A DNA stretch of 64,000 nt from Alicycliphilus denitrificans K601 (GCF_000204645.1 NC_015422.1:1877001-1941000); one strand, 5' to 3'; counted from the first letter of the stretch, positions 18,560 through 27,636 are shown. The notes: generated from the sequence alone by a model not told the origin. Numbers and translations are program-made.

Positions 18560-18760
18560 TCACTCGGCCTCCGGCTTCTTCTTGTTGATGCTTTCGGCGA
18601 TCCACCGATCCAGCTCCGAGCGGCGAAAGCGCCAGGTTCCCCCAAGCTTGAACGCTGGAATCTCTCCTTTCTGGGCAAGGCGATAGACCGTCCGTTTGCC
18701 GGCTTTGAGGTAGGCCGCGACTTCCTCCAGCGTGAGGATCTCGCTCTCGACTTCACTCAT
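18560..18760 (-). CDS. Small helix-turn-helix (excisionase/MerR-like) regulator
   Basis: A 66-aa protein with an excisionase-type winged HTH: LTLEEVAAYLKAGKRTVYRL, then GEIPAFKLGGTWRFRR and a DRWI tail. It is the first gene of the minus-strand defence operon, 58 bp before the helicase. It is probably a DNA-binding regulator of the operon. ATG 18760 was preferred over upstream in-frame codons because the domain starts just after it. Two inverted repeats lie 5 and 57 bp upstream. Confidence 0.75.
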   Translation of the reverse strand: MSEVESEILTLEEVAAYLKAGKRTVYRLAQKGEIPAFKLGGTWRFRRSELDRWIAESINKKKPEAE

Positions 18761-18764
18761 CTGA

Positions 18765-18778
18765 AAACCATCTGGTTT
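18765..18778. promoter_or_regulatory. Inverted repeat AAACCA-TC-TGGTTT, operator candidate
   Basis: A perfect 6-bp inverted repeat with a 2-bp spacer, ending 5 bp upstream of the HTH start codon. A protein bound here would block translation initiation or transcription of the defence operon. The HTH product is the obvious candidate ligand. Confidence 0.4.
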
Positions 18779-18816
18779 GGTCTTTCGTGACTTTGGATTG
18801 CCAAGTTTGCTCAATT

Positions 18817-18833
18817 CTACCAAAGGGTGGTAG
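18817..18833. promoter_or_regulatory. Inverted repeat CTACCA-AAGGG-TGGTAG, operator candidate
   Basis: A perfect 6-bp inverted repeat with a 5-bp spacer in the divergent region between the defence operon and the resumed tra operon. Both this and the 18765 repeat contain CCA...TGG arms, so one regulator could recognise both. Confidence 0.4.
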
Positions 18834-18983
18834 GCGCTAGCCAACAAGAAATCCACCAGGCATTGCGCGAATGTCGGCCAGCGCGACCAACAAATCCGGT
18901 CATGCCGTAGTTCCCATTCCCTGCGGCGCAAAGCGAGAGCGCGCCACAGCATCTGGCCATCCGCTTCAACGGGGAATGGCACG

Positions 18984-19349
18984 ATGGGACAGACCAACCG
19001 CCGCACATCCGCGCGGCCTGCGCTTGCCGTGGTGTTGGCTGTGTCGTTCTCGGCGCTGCAGCCTGCCGCTGCTGCCGACAGCCTCGCCTCGGAGCGTGAG
19101 CAGCTCGCCGCGCTCACCCGCCAACTCGACCTGATCGACCGCCTCGCCGAGCACGCCGCCAATACCGCTCCGCAGGAACGCACCCGCTACCACTTCGACT
19201 ACGCCCGACTGCGTGCCGACCTGAACCGCGTTCGCGCCGGCCTGCAGGACTACCTCGTGCCCCAACGCGCCCAGCCGCGCGATCCCGTCCCGCTGGCCGG
19301 CGACTACGTCCGCCGCGACCGCGCCGACGACGAGGAGCCGTCGCCATGA
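18984..19349 (+). CDS. RAQPRD-family ICE protein (TIGR01690)
   Basis: A 121-aa exported protein. An N-terminal signal peptide ends near residue 32 after LQPAAAAD. A helical middle follows, then the family-defining QRAQPRDP near 94-101. It restarts the tra operon after the defence block and overlaps the next gene by 4 bp. It is thought to be a periplasmic component of ICE transfer. The exact role is unknown. Confidence 0.92.
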   Translation: MGQTNRRTSARPALAVVLAVSFSALQPAAAADSLASEREQLAALTRQLDLIDRLAEHAANTAPQERTRYHFDYARLRADLNRVRAGLQDYLVPQRAQPRDPVPLAGDYVRRDRADDEEPSP

Positions 19350-19585
19350 CGCCCTCTGCCGATCAGGTCGCCGCCTTCCAGGCCAACGGCGGCTTTGCGC
19401 CTTCGGCCGTCTCTGCCGTGGTGCTGGGCTTCGTGCTCGCCGTGTTGCTGCTGTGGGGCGTGTGGGCCATGCGCACCGCCTACGTCGGCTGGGCCGAGCA
19501 CCGCATCACTGAACGTCAGTTCCTCGCCGTCGTCGTGCGCTTCGTGGCGATGTACCTCGTACTGACCTTCTTCCTCCTCTCCTGA
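19346..19585 (+). CDS. TIGR03758-family ICE protein, small membrane protein
   Basis: A 79-aa protein with two hydrophobic segments, about residues 18-38 and 60-78, separated by a short charged loop. It overlaps the RAQPRD gene by 4 bp (ATGA). The order RAQPRD-TIGR03758-TIGR03745 is conserved in ICEclc-type elements. It is probably an inner-membrane part of the mating apparatus. Confidence 0.85.
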   Translation: MTPSADQVAAFQANGGFAPSAVSAVVLGFVLAVLLLWGVWAMRTAYVGWAEHRITERQFLAVVVRFVAMYLVLTFFLLS

Positions 19586-19607
19586 CCGTCACGAAAGGCC
19601 ATACGCC

Positions 19608-19976
19608 ATGAACACGCCACTGACATCCCATCGCATTCCGTCCCGCATCGCCGCTCCGCTGCTGCCGCTGGCGCTCGCGGGCCTGCCGCTGTCGGCCTTC
19701 GCGCAGGGCCTGCCGACCATGGAGGACCCTTCGCGCGGCCAGGGCAGCGGCATCCTGCAGACCTTGCAGAACTACGGCTACGACATCGTGCTGCTGATCG
19801 CGCTGCTGGTGGTCGCATCGATGTTCGTCGGTGTCTGCTATCACGCCTACACGCGCTACTCGGAGATCCACACCGGCCGCGCCACCTGGGGCCAGTTCGG
19901 CCTGACGGTCGCCGTGGGCGCGATCCTGCTGGTGGTCGGCATCTGGCTGCTCACCAAGGCCACCGGCGTGCTGTGA
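19608..19976 (+). CDS. TIGR03745-family ICE membrane protein, pilin-like
   Basis: A 122-aa protein with a cleavable signal (ending LSAFAQ, residue 33). Two transmembrane helices follow, about 63-85 and 98-119. The layout resembles VirB2/TraA-type small pilins and inner-membrane subunits. An AAAGGCCAT sequence precedes ATG 19608. It belongs to the contiguous tra operon. Confidence 0.87.
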   Translation: MNTPLTSHRIPSRIAAPLLPLALAGLPLSAFAQGLPTMEDPSRGQGSGILQTLQNYGYDIVLLIALLVVASMFVGVCYHAYTRYSEIHTGRATWGQFGLTVAVGAILLVVGIWLLTKATGVL

Positions 19977-19988
19977 GGGCGGCAAGCG

Positions 19989-20399
19989 ATGGCCGTCCCC
20001 TCGGAGACCCCGCAAGACACGCTGGTGAGCTTCCTGCCGCACCGGCTGAATCGCCAGCCGGTGGTCGTGCGCGGGCTGACCGCCGACGAGTTGTGGATCT
20101 GCGCCGGCCTGTCGGCCGCAGCCGGATTCGCACTCGGCCTGCCGCTGGCCTGGCTCACGCACAGCATCGCCATGGTGCCGACGCTGATCGTCGCCGGCAT
20201 CGCGCTGGGCGTCTTCGTCGGCGGTGGTTTTCTGCGCGCACAGAAGCGCGGCCGGCCCGACACCTGGCTCTACCGACAGCTCCAGTGGCGGCTGGCCCTG
20301 CGGCACCCGGCGCTGGCAGCGCTCCTGGGCGGGCAGCGCCTCATCACCCGCTCGGGCTACTGGACGACCCGGCGCAACGCCGATCGAGTTGCGCCATGA
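19989..20399 (+). CDS. TIGR03750-family conjugal transfer protein, TraL/VirB3-like
   Basis: A 136-aa protein with two close hydrophobic segments, about residues 34-55 and 58-78, then a basic cytoplasmic tail. This is the usual VirB3/TraL topology. It overlaps the next gene by 4 bp. It probably sits at the inner-membrane base of the secretion channel with the TIGR03744 ATPase. Confidence 0.87.
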   Translation: MAVPSETPQDTLVSFLPHRLNRQPVVVRGLTADELWICAGLSAAAGFALGLPLAWLTHSIAMVPTLIVAGIALGVFVGGGFLRAQKRGRPDTWLYRQLQWRLALRHPALAALLGGQRLITRSGYWTTRRNADRVAP

Positions 20400-21088
20400 G
20401 CCGTTTCAAGAACGAGGTTGCGCACCTGCAGGCGCACGTGATGACGTTGCGTCTGGGGGCCGGCGCGTTGTTCGTGGTGGCGCTGCTGCTCGGCTTCGGT
20501 TGGTGGAGTGCGCCGAAGAGTCTGACCATCCATGTGCCGCCGGACCTGCGCTCGGGCAGCACGCGCAAGTGGTGGGACGTGCCGCCCGAGAGCGTGTATG
20601 CCTTCTCGTTCTACATCTGGCAGCAGGTGCAGCGCTGGCCCACGAACGGCGAAGAAGACTATCCGCGCAACCTGCGCGCGCTGTCGGCCTACCTGACGCC
20701 GAGCTGCCGGGCCTTCCTGCAGCAGGACTACGAGTACCGGCGCGCCAGTGGCGAGCTGCGTCAGCGCGTGCGCGGCATCTACGAGATTCCCGGCCGCGGC
20801 TACGGCGATGATCCGGCCACGCGCGTCAAGGTGGTCTCCGACCGCGACTGGATCGTCACGCTCGACGTGAGCGCGGACGAATACTACGGCTCCGAGCAGG
20901 TCAAGCGCGCCCTGGTGCGCTACCCCATCAAGGTCGTCCGGCTGGACATCGACCCCGAGCGCAACCCCTTCGGCCTGGCGCTGGACTGCTACGCCAGCGC
21001 ACCCCAGCGCATCGAACCGCCGCCGACGCCGACCCAGGCCGGCGTGCCCGCCAACGCCCCCGGCCACCTGCAGGGAGACTCCCCATGA
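20396..21088 (+). CDS. TIGR03746/PFL_4703-family ICE protein, TraE/VirB8-like
   Basis: A 230-aa protein with a single N-terminal membrane helix at about residues 18-38, then a periplasmic domain with WQQVQRWPTNGEEDYPRNL. The open frame extends upstream to 19973, but ATG 20396 overlaps the preceding stop in ATGA and starts with the conserved MSRFKNEVAHLQAH. It is probably the VirB8/TraE-type assembly factor of the transfer channel. Confidence 0.88.
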   Translation: MSRFKNEVAHLQAHVMTLRLGAGALFVVALLLGFGWWSAPKSLTIHVPPDLRSGSTRKWWDVPPESVYAFSFYIWQQVQRWPTNGEEDYPRNLRALSAYLTPSCRAFLQQDYEYRRASGELRQRVRGIYEIPGRGYGDDPATRVKVVSDRDWIVTLDVSADEYYGSEQVKRALVRYPIKVVRLDIDPERNPFGLALDCYASAPQRIEPPPTPTQAGVPANAPGHLQGDSP

Positions 21089-21999
21089 AGCCCGTTGCCT
21101 TGTCGGCCCTGGCCGGCGTCCTGCTGATCCTCGGTGTCGTGCCGGCCAGCCAGGCCGTGGAAATCCTGCGCTGGGAGCGGCTGCCCCTGCCGGTGCCGCT
21201 GGTGGTCGGCCAGGAGCGCGTGGTCTTCATCGACCGCAATGTGCGCGTCGGCGTACCGGCCAGCGTCGGCGACCATCTGCGCGTGCAGAGTGCCGGCGGC
21301 GCGATCTACCTGCGGGCGAGCGACCCGATTCCGCCCACGCGGCTGCAACTGCAGGACGTGGAATCCGGCGCGCTGATCCTGCTCGACATCGCCGCCGAGC
21401 CGGCGAAGGACAGCCAGGCGCCGCTGGAGCCGGTGCGCATCGTGGAAGCGGAAGCCCCCGCGAAGCGCTACGGCGGTAGTGCAGCAAGCGGTGCGGACGA
21501 GCGGGCCGATGCTCCCGCAGACAAACCCGTTCCCCGGCGCGAAACGCCGGTACCGGTCGTGCTGACGCGCCATGCCGCACAGAACCTGTACGCGCCGCTG
21601 CGCACCGTCGAGCCGGTCGCCGGCATCGGGCGCGTGAACCTGCGCCGCGGCCTCGCGCTGAGCACCTTGCTGCCGACGCTGCCGGTGCACGCGCGGGCAC
21701 TGGCCGCGTGGCGCCTGGAAGACCAGTGGGTGACGGCCGTGCGACTCACCAATACCTCGGCGCGCTGGCTCGACCTCGACCCGCGCGCCCTGCAGGGGAA
21801 CTTCGTGGCGGCGACCTTCCAGCATCCGAACCTGGGGCCGGCCGGCACCGCGTCCGACACCACGGTGCTCTACCTGGTCACGCGCGGCCACGGCCTGGCC
21901 GAGTCGCTGCTGCCGGCGCTGAGCCCGATCGACGCCAGCGTGAACCTGCCGCCGGCCGCCGCGGCCGGCTCGACCGGAGGAGCGCGCGATGAAAAGTAA
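21085..21999 (+). CDS. TIGR03749-family ICE protein, TraK/VirB9-like
   Basis: A 304-aa secreted protein with a signal peptide (cleavage after ASQA, about residue 22). It is mostly beta-rich, with WERLPLPVPLVVGQERVVFI near the start. It overlaps both neighbours (4 bp upstream, 11 bp downstream). By order and size it is the TraK-like periplasmic/outer-membrane core component. Confidence 0.87.
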   Translation: MKPVALSALAGVLLILGVVPASQAVEILRWERLPLPVPLVVGQERVVFIDRNVRVGVPASVGDHLRVQSAGGAIYLRASDPIPPTRLQLQDVESGALILLDIAAEPAKDSQAPLEPVRIVEAEAPAKRYGGSAASGADERADAPADKPVPRRETPVPVVLTRHAAQNLYAPLRTVEPVAGIGRVNLRRGLALSTLLPTLPVHARALAAWRLEDQWVTAVRLTNTSARWLDLDPRALQGNFVAATFQHPNLGPAGTASDTTVLYLVTRGHGLAESLLPALSPIDASVNLPPAAAAGSTGGARDEK

Positions 22000-23422
22000 T
22001 CCGCTGCTCAAGTGGCTGCTGATCCCGATGGCGCTGCTGCTGGTGTTCGTCGGCATCAAGCTGTTCTCCGGTGCGCCCGGCGGCCAGCCTGCCTCCAAGG
22101 GCGCGGCCAGTACGCTCACGCCCGAGGAGATGAAAGCCCTGGGCATCGCAGGCGACACGCCGCGCGATACCGTCGCCACGCTGGTGGCCCAGGTGAAGCA
22201 GTTGCGCACCGAGCTGCAGAGCGCGCTCGGCGACAACAAGCAGCACAAGGCCGAGAACGAGCGACTGCGTGCGCGGGAAAGCGCGATCGACCAACGCATC
22301 CAGAGCGCGCTGGAAGGCGAACGCAACCGCCTGGAGCAGGAGCGCAATCAGGTGGCCAGCGACAGGCAGCAGACCCAGGGGCTGCTGCAGGATCTGCAGC
22401 GGCAACTGGACGGCCTCTCCGGCAAGGGCGGCCCGTCCGACCTGCCCGTCGGGCTGGGGCTGGAAGAGGGTGATGGCCAGCGCTTCAACCGCGGCGTCGG
22501 TGGCACGCAGTGGGTCGAGCCCGACGATGCCAAGGTCGACGCCAAGAACGCCAGCAAGGAGCCGAGCTTTCCCCTGAGCTTCGGACCGGCCCAGAAAAGC
22601 CTGTCGGCCGCAGTGGAATCCGTCGCCGACGTCGGCAGCCGCGCCGTGGGCGCATCCACGAAGGCTGTCTACACCGTGCCGTCGAACTCGACGCTCATGG
22701 GGTCGATTGCCATGACGGCGCTGATCGGGCGCGTGCCGATCGATGGAACCGTCAACGACCCGTACCCGTTCAAGGTGCTGATCGGCCCGGACAACCTCAC
22801 GGCCAACGGCATCGACATCCCCGACGTGGCCGGTGCCGTGGTCAGCGGCACGGCCTCGGGCGACTGGACGCTCTCGTGCGTACGCGGGCAAATCCGCTCG
22901 GTCACGTTCGTGTTCCAGGACGGCACCATCCGCACGGTGCCGGAGGACAGCAGCAAGGGCGGCAGCAGCGGCGGCAACGCGGGTCACAACGGCGCCAGCA
23001 TCCAAGGCGGCCTGGGCTGGATCAGCGACCCTTACGGCATTCCCTGCGTCAGCGGCGAGCGGCGCAGCAACGCCCAGCAGTACCTGGGGAGCCAGGCGCT
23101 CATCACCGCAGCCGGCGCCGGCGCGGCCTCACTCATCAAGTCCGACAACGGCAGCGTGGCCGTGGTCGCCAACAGCAACGGCTCGCTGGGCACCGTCGGC
23201 ATCAGCGGCAACGAAGCGATGGGCCGCATCCTCGCGGGCGGCGTGCGCGACATGGCCGATTGGGTCAACAAGCTCTACGGCCAGGCCTTCGCGGCGGTCT
23301 ACGTGCAGCCCGGCGCTAGGGTCGCCGTGCATCTGGAGCAGCCGCTCGACATCGACTACGACGCCAAGGGGCGTCGGGTCCACCACCGCACCGGAGAAGC
23401 CCATGCCTCGGACCTGGATTGA
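21989..23422 (+). CDS. TIGR03752/PFL_4705-family ICE protein, TraB/VirB10-like
   Basis: A 477-aa protein. A membrane helix at about residues 8-24 is followed by a long coiled coil (about 60-145, LRTELQSALGDNKQHKAENE and onward). A C-terminal beta-domain with VPSNSTLMGSIAMTALIGRV is typical of TraB/VirB10. It is thought to span both membranes and gate the channel. It overlaps the lipoprotein gene by 20 bp. Confidence 0.9.
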   Translation: MKSNPLLKWLLIPMALLLVFVGIKLFSGAPGGQPASKGAASTLTPEEMKALGIAGDTPRDTVATLVAQVKQLRTELQSALGDNKQHKAENERLRARESAIDQRIQSALEGERNRLEQERNQVASDRQQTQGLLQDLQRQLDGLSGKGGPSDLPVGLGLEEGDGQRFNRGVGGTQWVEPDDAKVDAKNASKEPSFPLSFGPAQKSLSAAVESVADVGSRAVGASTKAVYTVPSNSTLMGSIAMTALIGRVPIDGTVNDPYPFKVLIGPDNLTANGIDIPDVAGAVVSGTASGDWTLSCVRGQIRSVTFVFQDGTIRTVPEDSSKGGSSGGNAGHNGASIQGGLGWISDPYGIPCVSGERRSNAQQYLGSQALITAAGAGAASLIKSDNGSVAVVANSNGSLGTVGISGNEAMGRILAGGVRDMADWVNKLYGQAFAAVYVQPGARVAVHLEQPLDIDYDAKGRRVHHRTGEAHASDLD

Positions 23423-23837
23423 CGCGGCCGCCGTGCTGCTGGCGGCCACCCTGCTCGGCGGCTGCGCCACCAGCAAGGAGAAGCTGCTGCCGCACGGCGA
23501 CAGCACCATGCTCGACATCTGGCATCAGGAGACCGGCGGCAGCGCGGGCGGCGGCCAGGCCGCGCGGCAACTGCTCGATGCGCGCCAGGGCCTGCGCCGG
23601 CCGCTGACCGAGGCCGATGTGCAGGCGGCGCCCGGCGTGCAGGCGCGCTATACCCGTACCGCGCAGAACGAGATTCACCGCCAGTTCCACCGCCTGCCGA
23701 ACCCCGACCTGGTGATGTACGTGTTCCCGCACCTGGCGGGCACCGACCCGGTGCCGGTGCCCGGCTACAGCACGGTGTTCCCGCTCTACCAGCGCGTGCA
23801 GTACGCGATGCCGGGCGAGCGCGTGGAGGACTACTGA
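23403..23837 (+). CDS. TIGR03751-family conjugal transfer lipoprotein, TraV-like
   Basis: A 144-aa lipoprotein with an N-terminal signal and lipobox LLGGC, Cys21 being the lipidation site. The frame is open far upstream, but ATG 23403 gives the signal peptide directly and overlaps the end of the TraB-like gene. It probably anchors the outer-membrane core complex (TraV/VirB7 role). Its final base is the first base of the next start codon. Confidence 0.88.
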   Translation: MPRTWIDAAAVLLAATLLGGCATSKEKLLPHGDSTMLDIWHQETGGSAGGGQAARQLLDARQGLRRPLTEADVQAAPGVQARYTRTAQNEIHRQFHRLPNPDLVMYVFPHLAGTDPVPVPGYSTVFPLYQRVQYAMPGERVEDY

Positions 23838-26725
23838 TGGCCTGGTCGCTGCCGTGGTCACGCAAGGGTGACGCATCGCCTGCTGACGCCGTGGATGCGG
23901 CCGATGATGCCTGGGCACGGCACGTAACGGCGCTGGCGGCACAGGGTGTCGCCGAGCCGGGCAGCGCGCTCGGCCGGGGCCGGCGCAGGCCGGCCACCCA
24001 GGCCGACCACGATGCGCTCTATGGCGTCGCGCCGTCGTTCGCGGACTTGCTGCCCTGGGTCGAGTACCTGCCCGGCAGCAAGTGCATGTTGCTGGAAGAT
24101 GGCCAGTCGGTGGCGGCCTTCTTCGAGCTGGCGCCGGTCGGCACCGAGGGCCGCGAGATGGCCTGGCTGTGGCAGGCGCGCGATGCGCTGGAGAACGCCC
24201 TGCAGGACTCCTTCGACGAGTTGGACGACAACCCCTGGGTGGTGCAGCTCTACGCCCAGGACGAGGCCGACTGGGACAACTATCTGCGCTCCCTGGCGAA
24301 CTATCTGCAGCCGCGTGCGCAGGGCAGCGCGTTCAGCGACTTCTACCTGCGCTTCTTCGCCCATCACCTGCGGGCCATCGCCAAGCCGGGTGGCCTGTTC
24401 GAGGACACCACGGTGACGCGCCTGCCGTGGCGCGGCCAGGTGCGGCGCGTGCGCATGGTGGTCTACCGCCGCACGTCCGCAGCCCCGGCCCCGCGGCGCG
24501 GCCAGTCGCCCGAGCAGGCGCTGACCACGATCTGCGACCGCCTCGCCGGCGGGTTGGCCAATGCCGGCGTGAAAGCCCGACGGCTCGGCCCGGCGGACAT
24601 CCACGCCTGGCTGCTGCGCTGGTTCAACCCGAATCCGACCCTGCTCGGCGCCACTGCCGAAGACCGCGAACGCTTCTACGCGCTGACCCGCTACCCGGAA
24701 GAGCGGGAGGAGGGCGAGCTCGAACTCGCCAGCGGCACCGACTTCGCGCAGCGCCTGTTCTTCGGCCAGCCCCGCTCGGACGTGCCCAACGGCCTGTGGT
24801 TCTTCGACGGCATGCCGCATCGGGTGATCGTGATGGATCGCCTGCGCACGCCACCGGCAACCGGCCATCTGACGGGCGAGACGCGCAAAGGCGGCGATGC
24901 GATGAACGCGCTGTTCGACCAGATGCCCGAGGACACGATGATGTGCCTGACGCTGGTCGCCACGCCCCAGGACGTGCTGGAGGCGCACCTCAACCACCTC
25001 GCCAGGAAGGCCGTCGGCGAGACCCTGGCCTCGGAGCAGGCCCGGCAGGACGTGCAGCAGGCGCGCGGCCTGATCGGCAGCGCGCACAAGCTCTACCGTG
25101 GCGCGCTGGCGTTCTACCTGCGTGGCCGCGATCTGGCCCAGCTCGATGCGCGCGGCCTGCAGCTCGTCAACGTGATGCTCAACGCCGGCCTGCAACCGGT
25201 ACGCGAAGAGGACGAGGTAGCGCCGCTGAACAGCTATCTGCGCTGGCTGCCGTGCGTGTTCGACCCGGCTGCCGACAAGCGCCAGTGGTACACCCAGCTC
25301 ATGTTCGCGCAACACGCGGCGAACCTGGCGCCGGTCTGGGGCCGCAGCCAGGGCACGGGGCATCCGGGCATCACGTTCTTCAACCGCGGCGGCGGCCCGA
25401 TCACCTTCGATCCGTTGAACCGCCTCGACCGGCAGATGAACGCGCATCTGTTCCTGTTCGGCCCCACGGGTTCGGGCAAGAGCGCAACGCTCAACAACAT
25501 CCTGAACCAGGTGACGGCGATCTACCGGCCGCGCCTGTTCATCGTCGAGGCGGGCAACAGCTTCGGCCTGTTCGGCGACTTCGCGGCACGGCTGGGCCTC
25601 ACCGTGCATCGGGTGAAGCTCGCGCCGGGCGCGGGCGTCAGTCTGGCTCCGTTCGCCGACGCCTGGCGCCTGGTCGATACGCCGAGCCAGGTACAGACGC
25701 TGGACGCCGATGCGCTCGACGAGGACCAGGCCGATGCCGGCATGGCCGTGGAAGGCGACGAGCAGCGCGACGTGCTCGGCGAGCTGGAGATCACTGCACG
25801 ACTGATGATCACCGGCGGCGAGGACAAGGAAGAAGCGCGCATGACCCGCGCCGACCGCAGCCTGATCCGCCAGTGCATTCTCGATGCGGCACAGCGCTGC
25901 GTAGCGGAGAAGCGCACGGTACTGACCCGCGATGTGCGCGACGCGCTGCGCGAGCGCGCCCGCGATGCCACGCTGCCGGAGATGCGGCGCGCACGGCTGC
26001 TGGAGATGGCCGACGCGATGGACATGTTCTGCCAAGGCGTGGACGGCGAGATGTTCGACCGGTCCGGCACGCCGTGGCCCGAGGCGGACATCACCATCGT
26101 GGACCTCGCCACCTTCGCGCGCGAGGGCTACAACGCCCAACTCTCGATTGCCTACATCTCGCTCATCAACACGGTCAACAATATCGCCGAGCGCGACCAG
26201 TTCCTGGGCCGACCGATCATCAACGTGACGGACGAAGGCCACATCATCACCAAGAACCCGCTGCTCGCGCCCTACGTGGTCAAGATCACCAAGATGTGGC
26301 GCAAGCTCGGCGCCTGGTTCTGGCTCGCCACGCAGAACCTGGATGACCTGCCGAAGGCGGCCGAGCCCATGCTCAACATGATCGAGTGGTGGATCTGCCT
26401 GTCGATGCCGCCCGATGAAGTCGAGAAGATCGCGCGCTTCCGCGAACTCAACGCTTCGCAGAAGGCGCTGATGCTCTCGGCACGCAAGGAGGCCGGCAAG
26501 TTCAGCGAGGGCGTCATCCTGTCCAAGTCGATGGAAGTGTTGTTCCGCGCGGTGCCGCCCAGCCTCTACCTGGCGATGGCAATGACCGAGCCCGAAGAGA
26601 AGGCCGAACGCTTCCAGTTGATGCAGCAGCACGGCATCAGCGAGCTGGATGCCGCCTTCCGCGTGGCCGAGAAGATCGACCGCGCGCGGGGCATCGAACC
26701 GCTGGCGCTGGACACGCTGGCCTGA
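23837..26725 (+). CDS. Conjugative transfer ATPase, TIGR03744 family (VirB4/TraC-like)
   Basis: A 962-aa ATPase that energises type IV secretion assembly. Walker A GPTGSGKS lies at about residues 542-549, Walker B is in FLGRPIINVTDEGH, and FWLATQNLDDL resembles the VirB4 motif after it. Length and position after the lipoprotein match the family. A 962-aa frame on the opposite strand over the same bases is a GC-bias artefact. Confidence 0.94.
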   Translation: MAWSLPWSRKGDASPADAVDAADDAWARHVTALAAQGVAEPGSALGRGRRRPATQADHDALYGVAPSFADLLPWVEYLPGSKCMLLEDGQSVAAFFELAPVGTEGREMAWLWQARDALENALQDSFDELDDNPWVVQLYAQDEADWDNYLRSLANYLQPRAQGSAFSDFYLRFFAHHLRAIAKPGGLFEDTTVTRLPWRGQVRRVRMVVYRRTSAAPAPRRGQSPEQALTTICDRLAGGLANAGVKARRLGPADIHAWLLRWFNPNPTLLGATAEDRERFYALTRYPEEREEGELELASGTDFAQRLFFGQPRSDVPNGLWFFDGMPHRVIVMDRLRTPPATGHLTGETRKGGDAMNALFDQMPEDTMMCLTLVATPQDVLEAHLNHLARKAVGETLASEQARQDVQQARGLIGSAHKLYRGALAFYLRGRDLAQLDARGLQLVNVMLNAGLQPVREEDEVAPLNSYLRWLPCVFDPAADKRQWYTQLMFAQHAANLAPVWGRSQGTGHPGITFFNRGGGPITFDPLNRLDRQMNAHLFLFGPTGSGKSATLNNILNQVTAIYRPRLFIVEAGNSFGLFGDFAARLGLTVHRVKLAPGAGVSLAPFADAWRLVDTPSQVQTLDADALDEDQADAGMAVEGDEQRDVLGELEITARLMITGGEDKEEARMTRADRSLIRQCILDAAQRCVAEKRTVLTRDVRDALRERARDATLPEMRRARLLEMADAMDMFCQGVDGEMFDRSGTPWPEADITIVDLATFAREGYNAQLSIAYISLINTVNNIAERDQFLGRPIINVTDEGHIITKNPLLAPYVVKITKMWRKLGAWFWLATQNLDDLPKAAEPMLNMIEWWICLSMPPDEVEKIARFRELNASQKALMLSARKEAGKFSEGVILSKSMEVLFRAVPPSLYLAMAMTEPEEKAERFQLMQQHGISELDAAFRVAEKIDRARGIEPLALDTLA

Positions 26726-26738
26726 CGGGAGCGACACG

Positions 26739-27482
26739 ATGCGCATGCCTTCCTTCGCCCGCCGTCATCCCCGGATCGGTCTGCTGATCGTGGCGACGAT
26801 TGCGGTGGCCTCGTGGATGCTGCTGCGCGCGCCGCATCCGGCAACCGAGTCGATGCCCCTGGCCGCCGCCGGGTCCGAAGCGCCGAAACCGGCCGGCCCG
26901 CCCTGGCTGTATGGCCGTGCCGATGCGCGCTTCACGGTGGTCGGGTACGCCGACCTGGAGTGTCCGTACTGCCGGGCCTACTTCCCCGCGCTCAAGCGCT
27001 GGATCGACGCCCATCCCGAGGTGAACTGGCAGTGGCACCACCTGCCCCTGTCCATGCACGAGCCGGCCGCGACTGCCGGGGCACGCCTGGCCGAGTGCGC
27101 GGGCGAGACGGGCGGACACGCCGCGTTCTGGCAGGCAGTGGCCTGGCTCTACGCGAACACCCGTAGCGACGGCCAGGGCCTGCCGGAGGGCCTGCGCTAT
27201 CCCGACCTCACACCAACCATGCAGGGTTGTCTCGACAGCGATCGCCCCGATGCCGTCATCCGTGCCCAGGCGGTGGAAGCGGCACAGCAGGGCATCGCGG
27301 CCACGCCGGCCCTGCAACTGCGCGACCACGAGTCCGGCAAGGCCCTCCTGCTGCACGGTCCCGTCGAAGGCGATGCCTTGCTGTCGGCCATCGACCTGCT
27401 CGCAGCCGGCAGCACGGCCACAGCCGAATCCGCCCATTCCCCAGACATGCCCGCCGGCGTCGCCGGTGACATGCCCAGGTAG
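26739..27482 (+). CDS. DsbA-family thiol-disulfide oxidoreductase of the ICE
   Basis: A 247-aa protein. A signal/anchor helix at about residues 12-28 is followed by a thioredoxin-fold domain with CPYC at 75-78, inside ADLECPYCRAYFP, and a cis-Pro-like TPAL near 193. It should act in the periplasm on disulfides of the exported tra proteins. ATG 26739 lies 13 bp after the ATPase stop. The C-terminal 35 residues are Ala/Ser/Pro-rich and probably disordered. Confidence 0.85.
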   Translation: MRMPSFARRHPRIGLLIVATIAVASWMLLRAPHPATESMPLAAAGSEAPKPAGPPWLYGRADARFTVVGYADLECPYCRAYFPALKRWIDAHPEVNWQWHHLPLSMHEPAATAGARLAECAGETGGHAAFWQAVAWLYANTRSDGQGLPEGLRYPDLTPTMQGCLDSDRPDAVIRAQAVEAAQQGIAATPALQLRDHESGKALLLHGPVEGDALLSAIDLLAAGSTATAESAHSPDMPAGVAGDMPR

Positions 27483-27620
27483 CCATCGATCTTCAAGGCT
27501 GCGGCGCGGCTCGTCCGCGTTGATCGAAACCCGTTCGCATCGCATCCCTTGACGCGAACAGCCACCGCATCCGCGGTGGTGGATGCCCGCTCGTCACCTG
27601 TTCCATCCCCATCGTCCCCA

Positions 27621-27636
27621 GGAGGGTTTGCCCTCC
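27621..27636. repeat. Inverted repeat GGAGGG-TTTG-CCCTCC upstream of radC
   Basis: A perfect 6-bp hairpin in the 195-bp gap between the DsbA-like gene and radC. No T-run follows, so it is a weak terminator candidate. It could also be a transcript structure upstream of the radC ribosome-binding site. Confidence 0.3.

Noticed and set aside
3209..18760. Calling the block DISARM or BREX
   Set aside because: The SNF2 helicase and methyltransferase recall DISARM, but DrmA, DrmB and DrmC are absent. No PglZ or BrxC for BREX.
23858..26746. 962-aa minus-strand frame opposite the VirB4-like ATPase
   Set aside because: No recognisable motifs, the same span as a conserved ATPase, and typical shadow composition.
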